The position numbers and the translations under genes are program-made. From Eledone cirrhosa (Eukaryota; Mollusca; Cephalopoda; Octopoda; Eledonidae): a DNA stretch of 64,000 nucleotides. The notes under the pieces are model-generated. The model worked only from the letters and a program-made list of their open reading frames with translations. It had not been told where the DNA came from and did not search any database. Location: contig OZ024743.1 of the NCBI GenBank assembly GCA_964016885.1, positions 18,578,872 through 18,642,871 of the forward strand, written 5' to 3'. Shown piece by piece: positions 23,701-30,535 of this stretch; the first letter of the stretch is position 1; each line of letters starts with the position of its first letter.

Positions 23701-24176
23701 TCTCTGTTCCAGGTATTATTTATCTCAGTATTCAGATCATTGTCTGCTTCGGGTGGTTCCTCCGTTCTCAGGACCTCCTCACCTTCATTTCCCGCCGGCT
23801 CGCTTGTCTGGCATACTACACCCGCCATCTCCAAGCCATTCTCTCTGCTCAGTTCCTCCAGTTCCAGCTCGCTTATCCACCCATTAGTTCTTATTACCCG
23901 AGCCTGCCCGGCCAATTTTTGTTCATCTAATTTAAATAAACCAATCTCGTTCCAGATGTTATGCATCCGTCTCCTGTAGCCCCTCTCCTTGTGGTTACTT
24001 TTCAGGTAGCATTGCATAACAGTTCTATTCAATTCTTTCGTCCAGTTGGTTCTGGCCCCTTTCCTTCTTCTTCTTCCTCCAACATCAGCAGTATTTGGTT
24101 GACAGTCAGGTTCCTGCTGCTGAGCCAGGGGGCACCTGTTGGGTGAGAGTCTGTCACATGACGTTCTAGTCTCCAT
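20784..24176 (-). CDS. RLE-type LINE polyprotein (RT plus endonuclease), intact, copy 1
   Basis: 1130 residues, stop TGA at 20784-20786. The ATG at 24174-24176 has G at -3 and +4, a favourable context. Domains by residue: basic, Trp-containing N-terminal segment (about 35-110, possible Myb/SANT-like DNA binding); acidic linker (115-190); basic coiled-coil-like region (250-350); RT with fingers KSPGPGG (420-426), NYRPITCLP (479-487), motif A WIDYRKAFD (550-558, catalytic D552), motif B GIFQGDSLSPL (608-618) and motif C FMDD (652-655); zinc knuckle C941-X2-C944-X8-H953-X4-C958; endonuclease P1027-D1028 ... D1043. It would copy its own RNA at a nicked chromosomal site. Oddity: G425 replaces the usual Asp of the PGPDG motif, which copy 2 retains. 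No frameshifts or stops. Confidence 0.9.
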   Translation of the reverse strand: METRTSCDRLSPNRCPLAQQQEPDCQPNTADVGGRRRRKGARTNWTKELNRTVMQCYLKSNHKERGYRRRMHNIWNEIGLFKLDEQKLAGQARVIRTNGWISELELEELSRENGLEMAGVVCQTSEPAGNEGEEVLRTEEPPEADNDLNTEINNTWNRDTATEEMNADGLGQDSVDILNLVVDELNNDSGRPMNLRFVDRKKLKETTAKVNKVIPYLEARSLHQCNNILKATANTVRKLLGIKARGNNRQERAEPWWKKRLSGQIEEMRNDIGKLESLLNGTLKNIGTKNRLEIKYKTRSKKLNIIIEELKQRIVAKSAKIRRYENRVSQYKQNRMFDNNQKMLFGQLEGKERGNDLIPGAEQAKTFWRGIWEQDVRHNAQAGWIETVQREIGEQAQQQTDLSITVETLKGQAKKLTNWKSPGPGGVQGYWIKHLTSLHPKLTAMFNDCLVSGEVPEWLTKGTTVLIMKDRIKGNDVTNYRPITCLPVMWKLLTSIVSEEIYHHLHTNNLLPDEQKGCRKKSRGTKDQLLIDKMVMGNCRRRHTDLAMGWIDYRKAFDMVPHSWITKSLEIFRVADNIRQLLGRSMGSWETELTSTGVSLGSVKIKRGIFQGDSLSPLLFVLALMPLTIMLRKVRAGYKLGRGELTINHLLFMDDLKLFGKSEKELDVLVDTVRIFTSDICMQFGIGKCGVIVMRRGRLSRSNGIQIPTGEMIKEIDSEEGYKYLGVLEADGIKNKKMKELLRTEYIRRVRSVLKSHLNSRNAISAVNSRAVSIIRYSAGILRWNVAEQKEMDRKTRKLLTIYNMFHKRSDVDRLYLRRSEGGRGLISIEDCVQMEKNNLYKYVTYSKEPMLRAVLKEGTVGQGISKEEITSRRKSSLKGKSLHSTFFEKTEFRDPQTWNWLRRGDLKKATEGMLMAAQEQALKTKWLKHHIYKEEASPLCRICGEREETVAHIVSECKHLAQTHYKGWRHDVMGRVIHWHLCKVNNLPHSEKWYEHRPEAVMENSQVEVLWDFRIQTDKKLEHDRPDLVVVDKEKRSCLIVDVACPFDTRVQEKEREKINRYQDLKWEVKRIWNCHEVKVIPIVIGALGTISKSFQGWLKKIGPFTLFGTLQKACLLGTARTLRYVLNI

Positions 24177-25240
24177 TTCACCGTTATTCGAACTGTTTAT
24201 GTTCGATATTTAAACACTCTTATCGAGGATTGGCGAATGTATGTTTACATAGCCATCTGTGGATCCGCCATCCCACTTGGCCCTTGTGTGGCATTATCAC
24301 CACGCTGTATACGGACACACATAAACAAACAAACACACGGGCAGAAAGGGCCCCAAAAATGAATAAGCATAAGTTTCATTGTAATGTAGTATTCGAATGT
24401 CTGACTTAGTTTTTGTTTTTTAAGTTTTACTTTTTCCCCCCTCTTCTCTGTCCGTCCGCCTGCTTCTCTCTTCATTCTTATTTTCTTTACGTTTTTGGGG
24501 TGTCTTTTTTTGTTTTTGTTTTTCTCTGTTTGTTTTTCTCGTTTTTTGCTGTTGTTGCTGTGCTGCTTTTGTTGTTTGTTTTTTCTTTTTTCTTTTGAGT
24601 CTATCTATATATTTTGATGCCTTCCTCTTTGTTAGTAGTAGGAATTCTATAATGTGGAAGTGGCAGCCAGCAGAGACTGGCGGCGTTGGCGATACTGAGA
24701 CAGTGGTGGTGGTGATGTCGATACCGAGGCAGTGGTGGCGGTGATGCGACCTTATTACTGTAGTGATGGTGCTGTAGCGGTGGCAGCAGCAGTGAAGGAG
24801 TCAAGGGGTGGTGGCGGCGGTGATGGGATAGTGGTGGTAATGATGGCCGTAGTGAGCGGTGGCGGTGAAGGTGAAAATGCTGTTGTGTTTAGTGTACACA
24901 GATGATGGGGTGGGTGGTGTATCTAGTTTCTGGTGTTGGTGAGTTTCGCTGTCCTATATAGTGTAGCCAGAAAAGAGGAGGGGGGGGGGTTCTTCTTCTT
25001 CCATTTATAGCCATTTTATTTTTTGGGGATATACAGTGTACAATACAAAGTTGAATATTTGAATATTTGAGCCTTATAACAATATATTTTGGGTCCGAAT
25101 TTTTTGGGGGCTCAAGCCGGGTGCTTTACGTAGCATTTGTACTAAGAGTTGTTATTTCACAAATGATTTAAATATGTTAAAAATTCAAAACTTACGGGAG
25201 CGATTTCATGACCTCCGTCAACTCGTGCGTCTTCTTCCCT
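24177..25240 (-). promoter_or_regulatory. Long 5' UTR / putative internal promoter region, family A copy 1
   Basis: About 1 kb upstream of the ORF without a credible gene. In minus sense it holds CCA/CAC-rich repeats (about 24690-24900), A-rich stretches (about 24410-24600) and a C-run (about 24980-24988). LINE 5' UTRs normally carry an internal promoter; no specific core element is recognisable here. Confidence 0.5.
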
Positions 25241-25241
25241 A

Positions 25242-25304
<63 letters not shown>

Positions 25305-25330
25305 TTTTTTTTTTTATTGTTGTTATTACT
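25241..25330. repeat. (ATT)n tract with T-run
   Basis: ATT repeats (25241-25303) followed by a T-run and ATTGTTGTTATT. It lies between the 5' side of family A copy 1 and the 3' end of a truncated family A piece, so it is flanked by LINE sequence on both sides. Confidence 0.95.
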
Positions 25331-25657
25331 CCTTGAGTCTCAGTCATTGATGTTAGTTAACTGGAAAGTTTGTTGGAATGAATATCAAGCCACTACCTGC
25401 ACCCTCAGATATTCAGGACGTATCGGAGGGTTCTTACTGTTCCCAGCAAGCATGCCTTTTGAAGTGTTCCAAAAAGCGTGAAGGAGCCGATTTTCTTTAA
25501 CCATCCCTGGAAACTTTTGAAGATAGTCCCCAGTGCGCCTATGACAATCGGGATCACTTTGACTTCGTGGCAGTTCCAAATCCTTTAGCCGGGAAGGGCA
25601 GGCAGTTTTTATCTGTCTTGTGGCCATGGCGAAAGAGATAGTATGGTGGACACGTTT
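25331..25657 (-). mobile_element. Chimeric LINE fragment: family A 3' end joined to Tx1-like sequence
   Basis: 25331-25586 is the family A 3' end (counterpart of 20710-20963, somewhat diverged). At TCCTTT (25581-25586) it switches to a 70-80 bp piece matching Tx1-like sequence at 19777-19853, which lies antisense relative to the A piece. The join is then followed by another (ATT)n tract. TCCTTT is present in both parents at the breakpoint. A 110-codon frame spanning the junction is a by-product. Confidence 0.85.
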
Positions 25658-25700
25658 TATTAGTATTATTATTATTATTATTATTATTGTTACCGTTATT
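25658..25700. repeat. (ATT)n tract at the 3' end of family A copy 2
   Basis: ATT repeats ending in GTTACCGTTATT, next to the first base of copy 2's 3' end. Confidence 0.9.
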
Positions 25701-25774
25701 CCTTGAATCTCAGTCATTGATGTTGGTTAACTGGAAAGTCCGTTGGATTGAATATCAAGCCACTACCTGCAGCC

Positions 25775-28700
25775 TCAGATATTCAGGACGTATCGGAGGG
25801 TTCTTGCCGTTCCAAGCAAGCATGCCTTTTGAAGCGTTCCAAAAAGCGTGAAGGGGCCGATTTTCTTTAACCATCCCTGGAAACCTTTGGAGATAGTCCC
25901 CAGTGCGCCTATGACAATCGGGATCACTTTGACTTCATGGCAGTTCCAAATCCTTTTCACCTCCCACTTTAGGTCCTGGTATCGGTTAATTTTCTCCCTC
26001 TCCTTCTCTTGCACTCTCGTGTCGAACGGGCAGGCCACATCCACAATCAGGCACGATCTTTTTTCTTTGTCCACAACCACCAGGTCAGGTCTATTGTGTT
26101 CCAGTTTTCTGTCCGTCTGTATCCTAAAATCCCACAGCACCTTCACCTGACTGTTCTCCATCACCGCCTCTGGCCTATGCTCATACCATTTCTCAGAATG
26201 TGGTAGATTGTTTACTTTGCACAGGTGCCAGTGGATCACCCTGCCCATCACATCGTGTCTCCAGCCCTTATAGTGGGTCTGGGCTAGGTGTTTACACTCG
26301 GACACAATGTGAGCCACAGTCTCCTCTCTCTCTCCACAGATCCTGCACAGTGGGCTAGCCTCCTCCTTGTAGATATGGTGCTTCAACCACTTCGTTTTGA
26401 GGGCCTGCTCCTGCGCAGCCATTAGCATTCCTTCTGTAGCCTTTTTGAGGTCTCCTCTTCTCAACCAGTTCCATGTCTGTGGATCTCTAAATTCAGTTTT
26501 CTCAAAGAAGGTACTATGAAGGGATTTTCCCTTAAGGCTGCTCTTCCTCCTTGATGTTATTTCCTCCTTGGATATCCCCTGGCCTACTGTCCCCTCCTTC
26601 AGTACAGCTCTGAGCATTGGCTCCTTACTATAGGTCACGTATTTGTATAGGTTGTTTTTCTCCATCTGAACACAGTCCTCTATGCTGATAAGACCTCTTC
26701 CACCCTCAGATCTCCTTAGGTAGAGTCTATCGACATCACTCCTCTTGTGGAACATGTTGTAGATAGTCAATAGCTTCCTAGTCTTCCTATCCATTTCTTT
26801 TTGTTCAGCAACATTCCATCTCAGAATTCCCGCACTGTACCTAATAATAGACACAGCTCGGGAATTTACTGCGCTTATGGCATTTCTGCTGTTCAGATGT
26901 GACTTCAATACGCTCCTTACTCTCCGAATGTATTCAGTTCTTAACAATTCCTTCATTTTTTTGTTCTTTATGCCATCAGCCTCCAGAACGCCCAAATACT
27001 TGTATCCTTCCTCAGAGTCAATTTCCTTTATCATCTCACCTGTTGGTATCTGGATCCCGTTACTTCTGCTCAACCTACCCCTCCTCATCACAATGACTCC
27101 ACATTTACCAATACCAAACTGCATACATATATCACTGGTGAAAATACGGACAGTGTCAACAAGCACATCCAACTCCTTCTCACTTTTCCCGAAGAGCTTA
27201 AGATCGTCCATGAAGAGGAGGTGATTGATGGTAAGCTCTCCCCTTCCCAACTTGTATCCTGCTCTCACTTTTCGCAGCATAATGGTCAAGGGCATCAGGG
27301 CAAGGACAAACAACAGAGGGGACAGGCTATCTCCCTGGAAGATACCTCTCTTGATCTTCACGCTTCCCAAGGATACTCCAGTTGATGTCAACTCTGTCTC
27401 CCAGGACCCCATACTCCTGCCCAGCAACTGTCTGATGTTATCTGCCACCCTGAAGATCTCCAGGCTTTTGGTGATCCAGGAATGAGGCACCATGTCAAAT
27501 GCCTTTCTGTAGTCTATCCATCCCATGGCAAGATCAGTGTGTCTCCTCCTGCAATTCCCCATTACCATCTTATCAATAAGCAACTGGTCCTTTGTACCAC
27601 GTGACTTCTTTCGGCATCCTTTCTGTTCGTCCGGCAACAAGTTGTTTGTGTGGAGGTGATGGTAGATTTCCTCAGACACAATGCTCGTCAACAGTTTCCA
27701 CATTACGGGCAGACATGTGATAGGTCTATAGTTGGTAACATCATTACCCTTGATTCGGTCTTTCATTATCAGAACTGTGGTACCTTTTGTCAACCACTCT
27801 GGCACCTCACCCGACACCAAGCAGTCATTGAACATGGCCGTCAGCTTCGGGTGGAGGGATGTTAAATGTTTAATCCAATACCCCTGCACACCATCTGGGC
27901 CTGGTGATTTCCAGTTGGTTAGTTTTTTGGCTTGCCCCTTAAGAGTTTCAACTGTGATACTCAAATCAGTCTGTTGCTGTGCCTGCTCACCGATCTCCCT
28001 CTGTACTGTCTCAATCCACCCTGCCTGGGCATTGTGTCTAACATCCTGCTCCCATATTCCTCTCCAGAATGTTTTAGCTTGTTCCGCCCCAGGGATCAAG
28101 TCGTTGCCTCTTTCTTTCCCCTCAAGCTGTCCAAACAGCATCTTCTGGTTGTTGTCGAACATGCGGTTCTGTTTATACTGACTGACTCTGTTCTCGTATC
28201 GCCTGATTTTGGCACTCTTTGCTACAATGCGTTGCTTCAATTCCTCTATGATAATATTTAGCTTTTTACTCCTAGTTTTGTATTTTATTTCCAGTCTATT
28301 TTTAGTGCCTATGTTTTTTAGTGTCCCATTCAGTAGTGACTCAAGCTTTCCTATGTCATTTCTCATTTCCCCGATTTGCCCACTCAGTCGCTTCTTCCAC
28401 CACGGCTCTGCTCTTTCTTGTCTGTTGTTTCCTCTCGCTTTTATACCAAGTAGTTTCCTCACCGTATTTGCTGTTGCTTTGAGGATATTGTTGCACTGGT
28501 GAAGACTCCTCGCCTCAAGGTATGGGATGACTTTGTTTACCTTAGCTGTTGTTTCTTTTAACTTTTTCCTGTCTACAAATCTTAGGTTCATAGGTCTCCC
28601 ACTATCATTGTTCAACTCATCTACCACTAAATTTAGGATGTCAACCGAATCGTGTCCTAGCCCGTCAGCATTCATCTCCTCAGTGGCCGTATCTCTGTTC

Positions 28701-29167
28701 CAGGTATTATTTATCTCAGTATTCAGATCATTGTCTGCTTCGGGTGGTTCCTCCGTTCTCAGGACCTCCTCACCTTCATTTCCCGCCGGCTCGCTTGTCT
28801 GGCATACTACACCCGCCATCTCCAAGCCATTCTCTCTGCTCAGTTCCTCCAGTTCCAGCTCGCTTATCCAGCCATTAGTTCTTATTACCCGAGCCTGCAC
28901 GGCCAATTTTTGTTCATCTAATTTAAATAAACCAATCTCGTTCCAGATGTTATGCATCCGTCTCCTGTAGCCCCTCTCCTTGGGGTTACTTTTCAGGTAG
29001 CATTGCATAACAGTTCTATTCAATTCTTTCGTCCAGTTGGTTCTGGCCCCTTTTCTTCTTCTTCTTCCTCCAACATCAGCGGTATTTGGTTGACAGTCAG
29101 GTTCCTGCTGCTGAGCCAGGGGGCACCTGTTGGGTGAGAGTCTGTCACATGACGTTCTAGTCTCCAT
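25775..29167 (-). CDS. RLE-type LINE polyprotein (RT plus endonuclease), intact, copy 2
   Basis: 1130 residues with the same domain order as copy 1: N-terminal Trp-containing basic segment, RT (motif A D552, FMDD 652-655), zinc knuckle 941-958 and PD...D endonuclease 1027-1043. By eye it differs at about 10 residues, for example P62 for H, V90 for G, H172 for Q, G266 for E, D425 for G, K1009 for E, R1020 for K, N1025 for D and G1095 for S. Copy 2 has the canonical PGPDG in the RT fingers, so it is the better candidate for an active enzyme. No stops or frameshifts. Whether it is transcribed cannot be seen from sequence. Confidence 0.9.
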   Translation of the reverse strand: METRTSCDRLSPNRCPLAQQQEPDCQPNTADVGGRRRRKGARTNWTKELNRTVMQCYLKSNPKERGYRRRMHNIWNEIGLFKLDEQKLAVQARVIRTNGWISELELEELSRENGLEMAGVVCQTSEPAGNEGEEVLRTEEPPEADNDLNTEINNTWNRDTATEEMNADGLGHDSVDILNLVVDELNNDSGRPMNLRFVDRKKLKETTAKVNKVIPYLEARSLHQCNNILKATANTVRKLLGIKARGNNRQERAEPWWKKRLSGQIGEMRNDIGKLESLLNGTLKNIGTKNRLEIKYKTRSKKLNIIIEELKQRIVAKSAKIRRYENRVSQYKQNRMFDNNQKMLFGQLEGKERGNDLIPGAEQAKTFWRGIWEQDVRHNAQAGWIETVQREIGEQAQQQTDLSITVETLKGQAKKLTNWKSPGPDGVQGYWIKHLTSLHPKLTAMFNDCLVSGEVPEWLTKGTTVLIMKDRIKGNDVTNYRPITCLPVMWKLLTSIVSEEIYHHLHTNNLLPDEQKGCRKKSRGTKDQLLIDKMVMGNCRRRHTDLAMGWIDYRKAFDMVPHSWITKSLEIFRVADNIRQLLGRSMGSWETELTSTGVSLGSVKIKRGIFQGDSLSPLLFVLALMPLTIMLRKVRAGYKLGRGELTINHLLFMDDLKLFGKSEKELDVLVDTVRIFTSDICMQFGIGKCGVIVMRRGRLSRSNGIQIPTGEMIKEIDSEEGYKYLGVLEADGIKNKKMKELLRTEYIRRVRSVLKSHLNSRNAISAVNSRAVSIIRYSAGILRWNVAEQKEMDRKTRKLLTIYNMFHKRSDVDRLYLRRSEGGRGLISIEDCVQMEKNNLYKYVTYSKEPMLRAVLKEGTVGQGISKEEITSRRKSSLKGKSLHSTFFEKTEFRDPQTWNWLRRGDLKKATEGMLMAAQEQALKTKWLKHHIYKEEASPLCRICGEREETVAHIVSECKHLAQTHYKGWRHDVMGRVIHWHLCKVNNLPHSEKWYEHRPEAVMENSQVKVLWDFRIQTDRKLEHNRPDLVVVDKEKRSCLIVDVACPFDTRVQEKEREKINRYQDLKWEVKRIWNCHEVKVIPIVIGALGTISKGFQGWLKKIGPFTLFGTLQKACLLGTARTLRYVLNI

Positions 29168-30063
29168 TTCACCGTTATTCGAACTGTTTATGTTCGATAT
29201 TTAAACACTCTTATCGAGGATTAGCGAATGTATGTTTACATAGCCATCTGTGGATCCGCCATCCCACTTGGCCCTTGTGTGGCATTATCACCACGCTGTA
29301 TACGGACACACATAAACAAACAAACACACGGGCAGAAAGGGCCCCAAAAATGAATAAGCATAAGTTTCATTGTAATGTAGTATTCGAATGTCTGACTTAG
29401 TTTTTGTTTTTTAAGTTTTACTTTTTCCCCCCCTCTTCTCTGTCCGTCCGCCTGCTTCTCTCTTCATTCTTATTTTCTTTACGTTTTTGGGGTTTCTTTT
29501 TTTGTTTTTGTTTTTCTCTGTTTTTCTCGTTTTTTACTGTTGTTGCTGTGCTGCTTTTGTTGTTTGTTTTTTCTTTTTTCTTCGGAGTCTATCTATATAT
29601 TTTGATGCCTTCCTCTTTGTTAGTAGTAGGAATTCTATAATGTGGAAGTGGTAGCCAGCAGAGACTGGCGGCGTTGGCGATACTGAGACAGTGGTGGTGG
29701 TGATGTCGATACCGAGGCAGTGGTGGCGGTGATGCGACCGTATTACTGTAGTGATGGTGCTGTAGCGGTGGCAGCAGCAGTGAAGGAGTCAAGGGGTGGT
29801 GGCGGCGGTGATGGGATAGTGGTGGTAATGATGGCCGTAGTGAGCGGTGGCGGTGAAGGTGAAAATGCTGTTGTGTTTAGTGTACACAGATGATGGGGTG
29901 GGTGGTGTATCTAGTTTCTGGTGTTGGTGAGTTTCGCCGTCCTATATAGTGTAGCCAGAGGAGAGGAGGGGGGGGGGGGTTCTTCTTCTTCCATTTATAG
30001 CCATTTTATTTTTTTTTTGGATATACAGTGTACAATACAAAGTTGAATATTTGAATATTTGAG
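29168..30063 (-). promoter_or_regulatory. 5' UTR / putative internal promoter region, family A copy 2
   Basis: Counterpart of 24177-25060 with small indels (an extra C at the run near 29430, a longer G-run near 29968-29977). It has the same CCA/CAC-rich and A-rich composition in minus sense and no credible gene. Confidence 0.5.
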
Positions 30064-30249
30064 CCGTATTACTGTAGTGATGGTGCTGTAGCGGTGGCAG
30101 CAGCAGTGAAGGAGTCAAGGGGTGGTGGCGGCGGTGATGGGATAGTGGTGGTAATGATGGCCGTAGTGAGCGGTGGCGGTGAAGGTGAAAATGCTGTTGT
30201 ATTTAGTGTACACAGATGATGGGGTGGGTGGTGTATCTAGTTTCTGGTG

Positions 30250-30250
<1 letters not shown>
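30064..30250 (-). repeat. Partial tandem duplication of the family A 5' UTR
   Basis: About 187 bp repeating 29739-29925 at a 325-bp offset with very few differences. It is truncated where it meets (ATT)n. It forms an extra, incomplete 5' UTR unit at the 5' end of copy 2; copy 1 lacks it. Confidence 0.85.

Positions 30251-30338
<88 letters not shown>
30251..30338. repeat. (ATT)n microsatellite, about 88 bp
   Basis: Longest uninterrupted ATT run in the window, at the 5' boundary of family A copy 2; translation gives poly-Asn or poly-Leu artefacts. Confidence 0.97.
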
Positions 30339-30342
<4 letters not shown>

Positions 30343-30449
30343 GTATATATTATAGAAATTATATCTATAACCAACCAATGTAACTAGTACATTCTTTTTT
30401 TTAATGTGGTAATCTCACGGTATACTTCGGGAATCCATGTACATCGATA
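30339..30449. other. Short AT-rich spacer between the LINE cluster and the satellite
   Basis: About 110 bp that match neither the LINEs nor the satellite monomer; nothing recognised. Confidence 0.7.
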
Positions 30450-30535
30450 GAAACATATACGGAAAATCATTCCGTCATCAGGAAAGTCTTTTTCCCTATA
30501 GGTCTCCAGGCATAGCGAGGACACTGGAAACTTAT
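30450..30535 (-). repeat. Inverted partial satellite monomer at the array edge
   Basis: About 85 bp that are the reverse complement of the monomer segment running from AAGTTTCCAGTGTCCTCGC through GACGGAATGATTTTC to ATGTTTC. The normal-orientation array begins immediately to its right at TATTATTGTTCTGC. Confidence 0.85.

Larger units (their letters stand above)
20710..25240 (-). mobile_element. Family A RLE-type LINE, copy 1, apparently full length (about 4.5 kb)
   Basis: Non-LTR retrotransposon flanked by (ATT)n on both sides (20669-20709 and 25241-25330). On the minus strand it has a 5' UTR of up to about 1.06 kb, one uninterrupted 1130-codon ORF and a 3' UTR of only about 74 bp before the TAA-type tail. 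A single ORF with central RT and C-terminal zinc knuckle plus restriction-like endonuclease places it among RLE-type LINEs, most like the R4/Dong group. That group, as I recall, includes members inserted in TAA repeats. The outermost about 180 bp (25061-25240) is absent from copy 2 and may be element 5' end or an older neighbour. Confidence 0.85.
25701..30250 (-). mobile_element. Family A RLE-type LINE, copy 2 (about 4.5 kb)
   Basis: Second near-identical copy in the same orientation, ORF offset exactly 4991 bp from copy 1. It is flanked by (ATT)n on both sides (25658-25700 and 25251-type tract at 30251-30338). Its 5' side differs: instead of the outer 180 bp of copy 1 it has a partial second copy of its own 5' UTR (30064-30250). 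Different flanks on both sides argue for separate retrotransposition rather than a simple tandem duplication. Confidence 0.85.

Noticed and set aside
20857..24146. Many plus-strand frames of 60-150 codons opposite family A copy 1, and the same set opposite copy 2
   Set aside because: Antisense shadows of the 1130-codon ORF; identical in both copies because the DNA is.
20710..30250. Family A copies 1 and 2 as a simple tandem segmental duplication
   Set aside because: The sequences just outside both ends differ (family B fragment versus chimeric fragment on the 3' side, a 180-bp block versus a duplicated UTR on the 5' side), which fits two insertions better.
30115..30378. Poly-Asn / poly-Leu open frames
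   Set aside because: Translation of the (ATT)n microsatellite.
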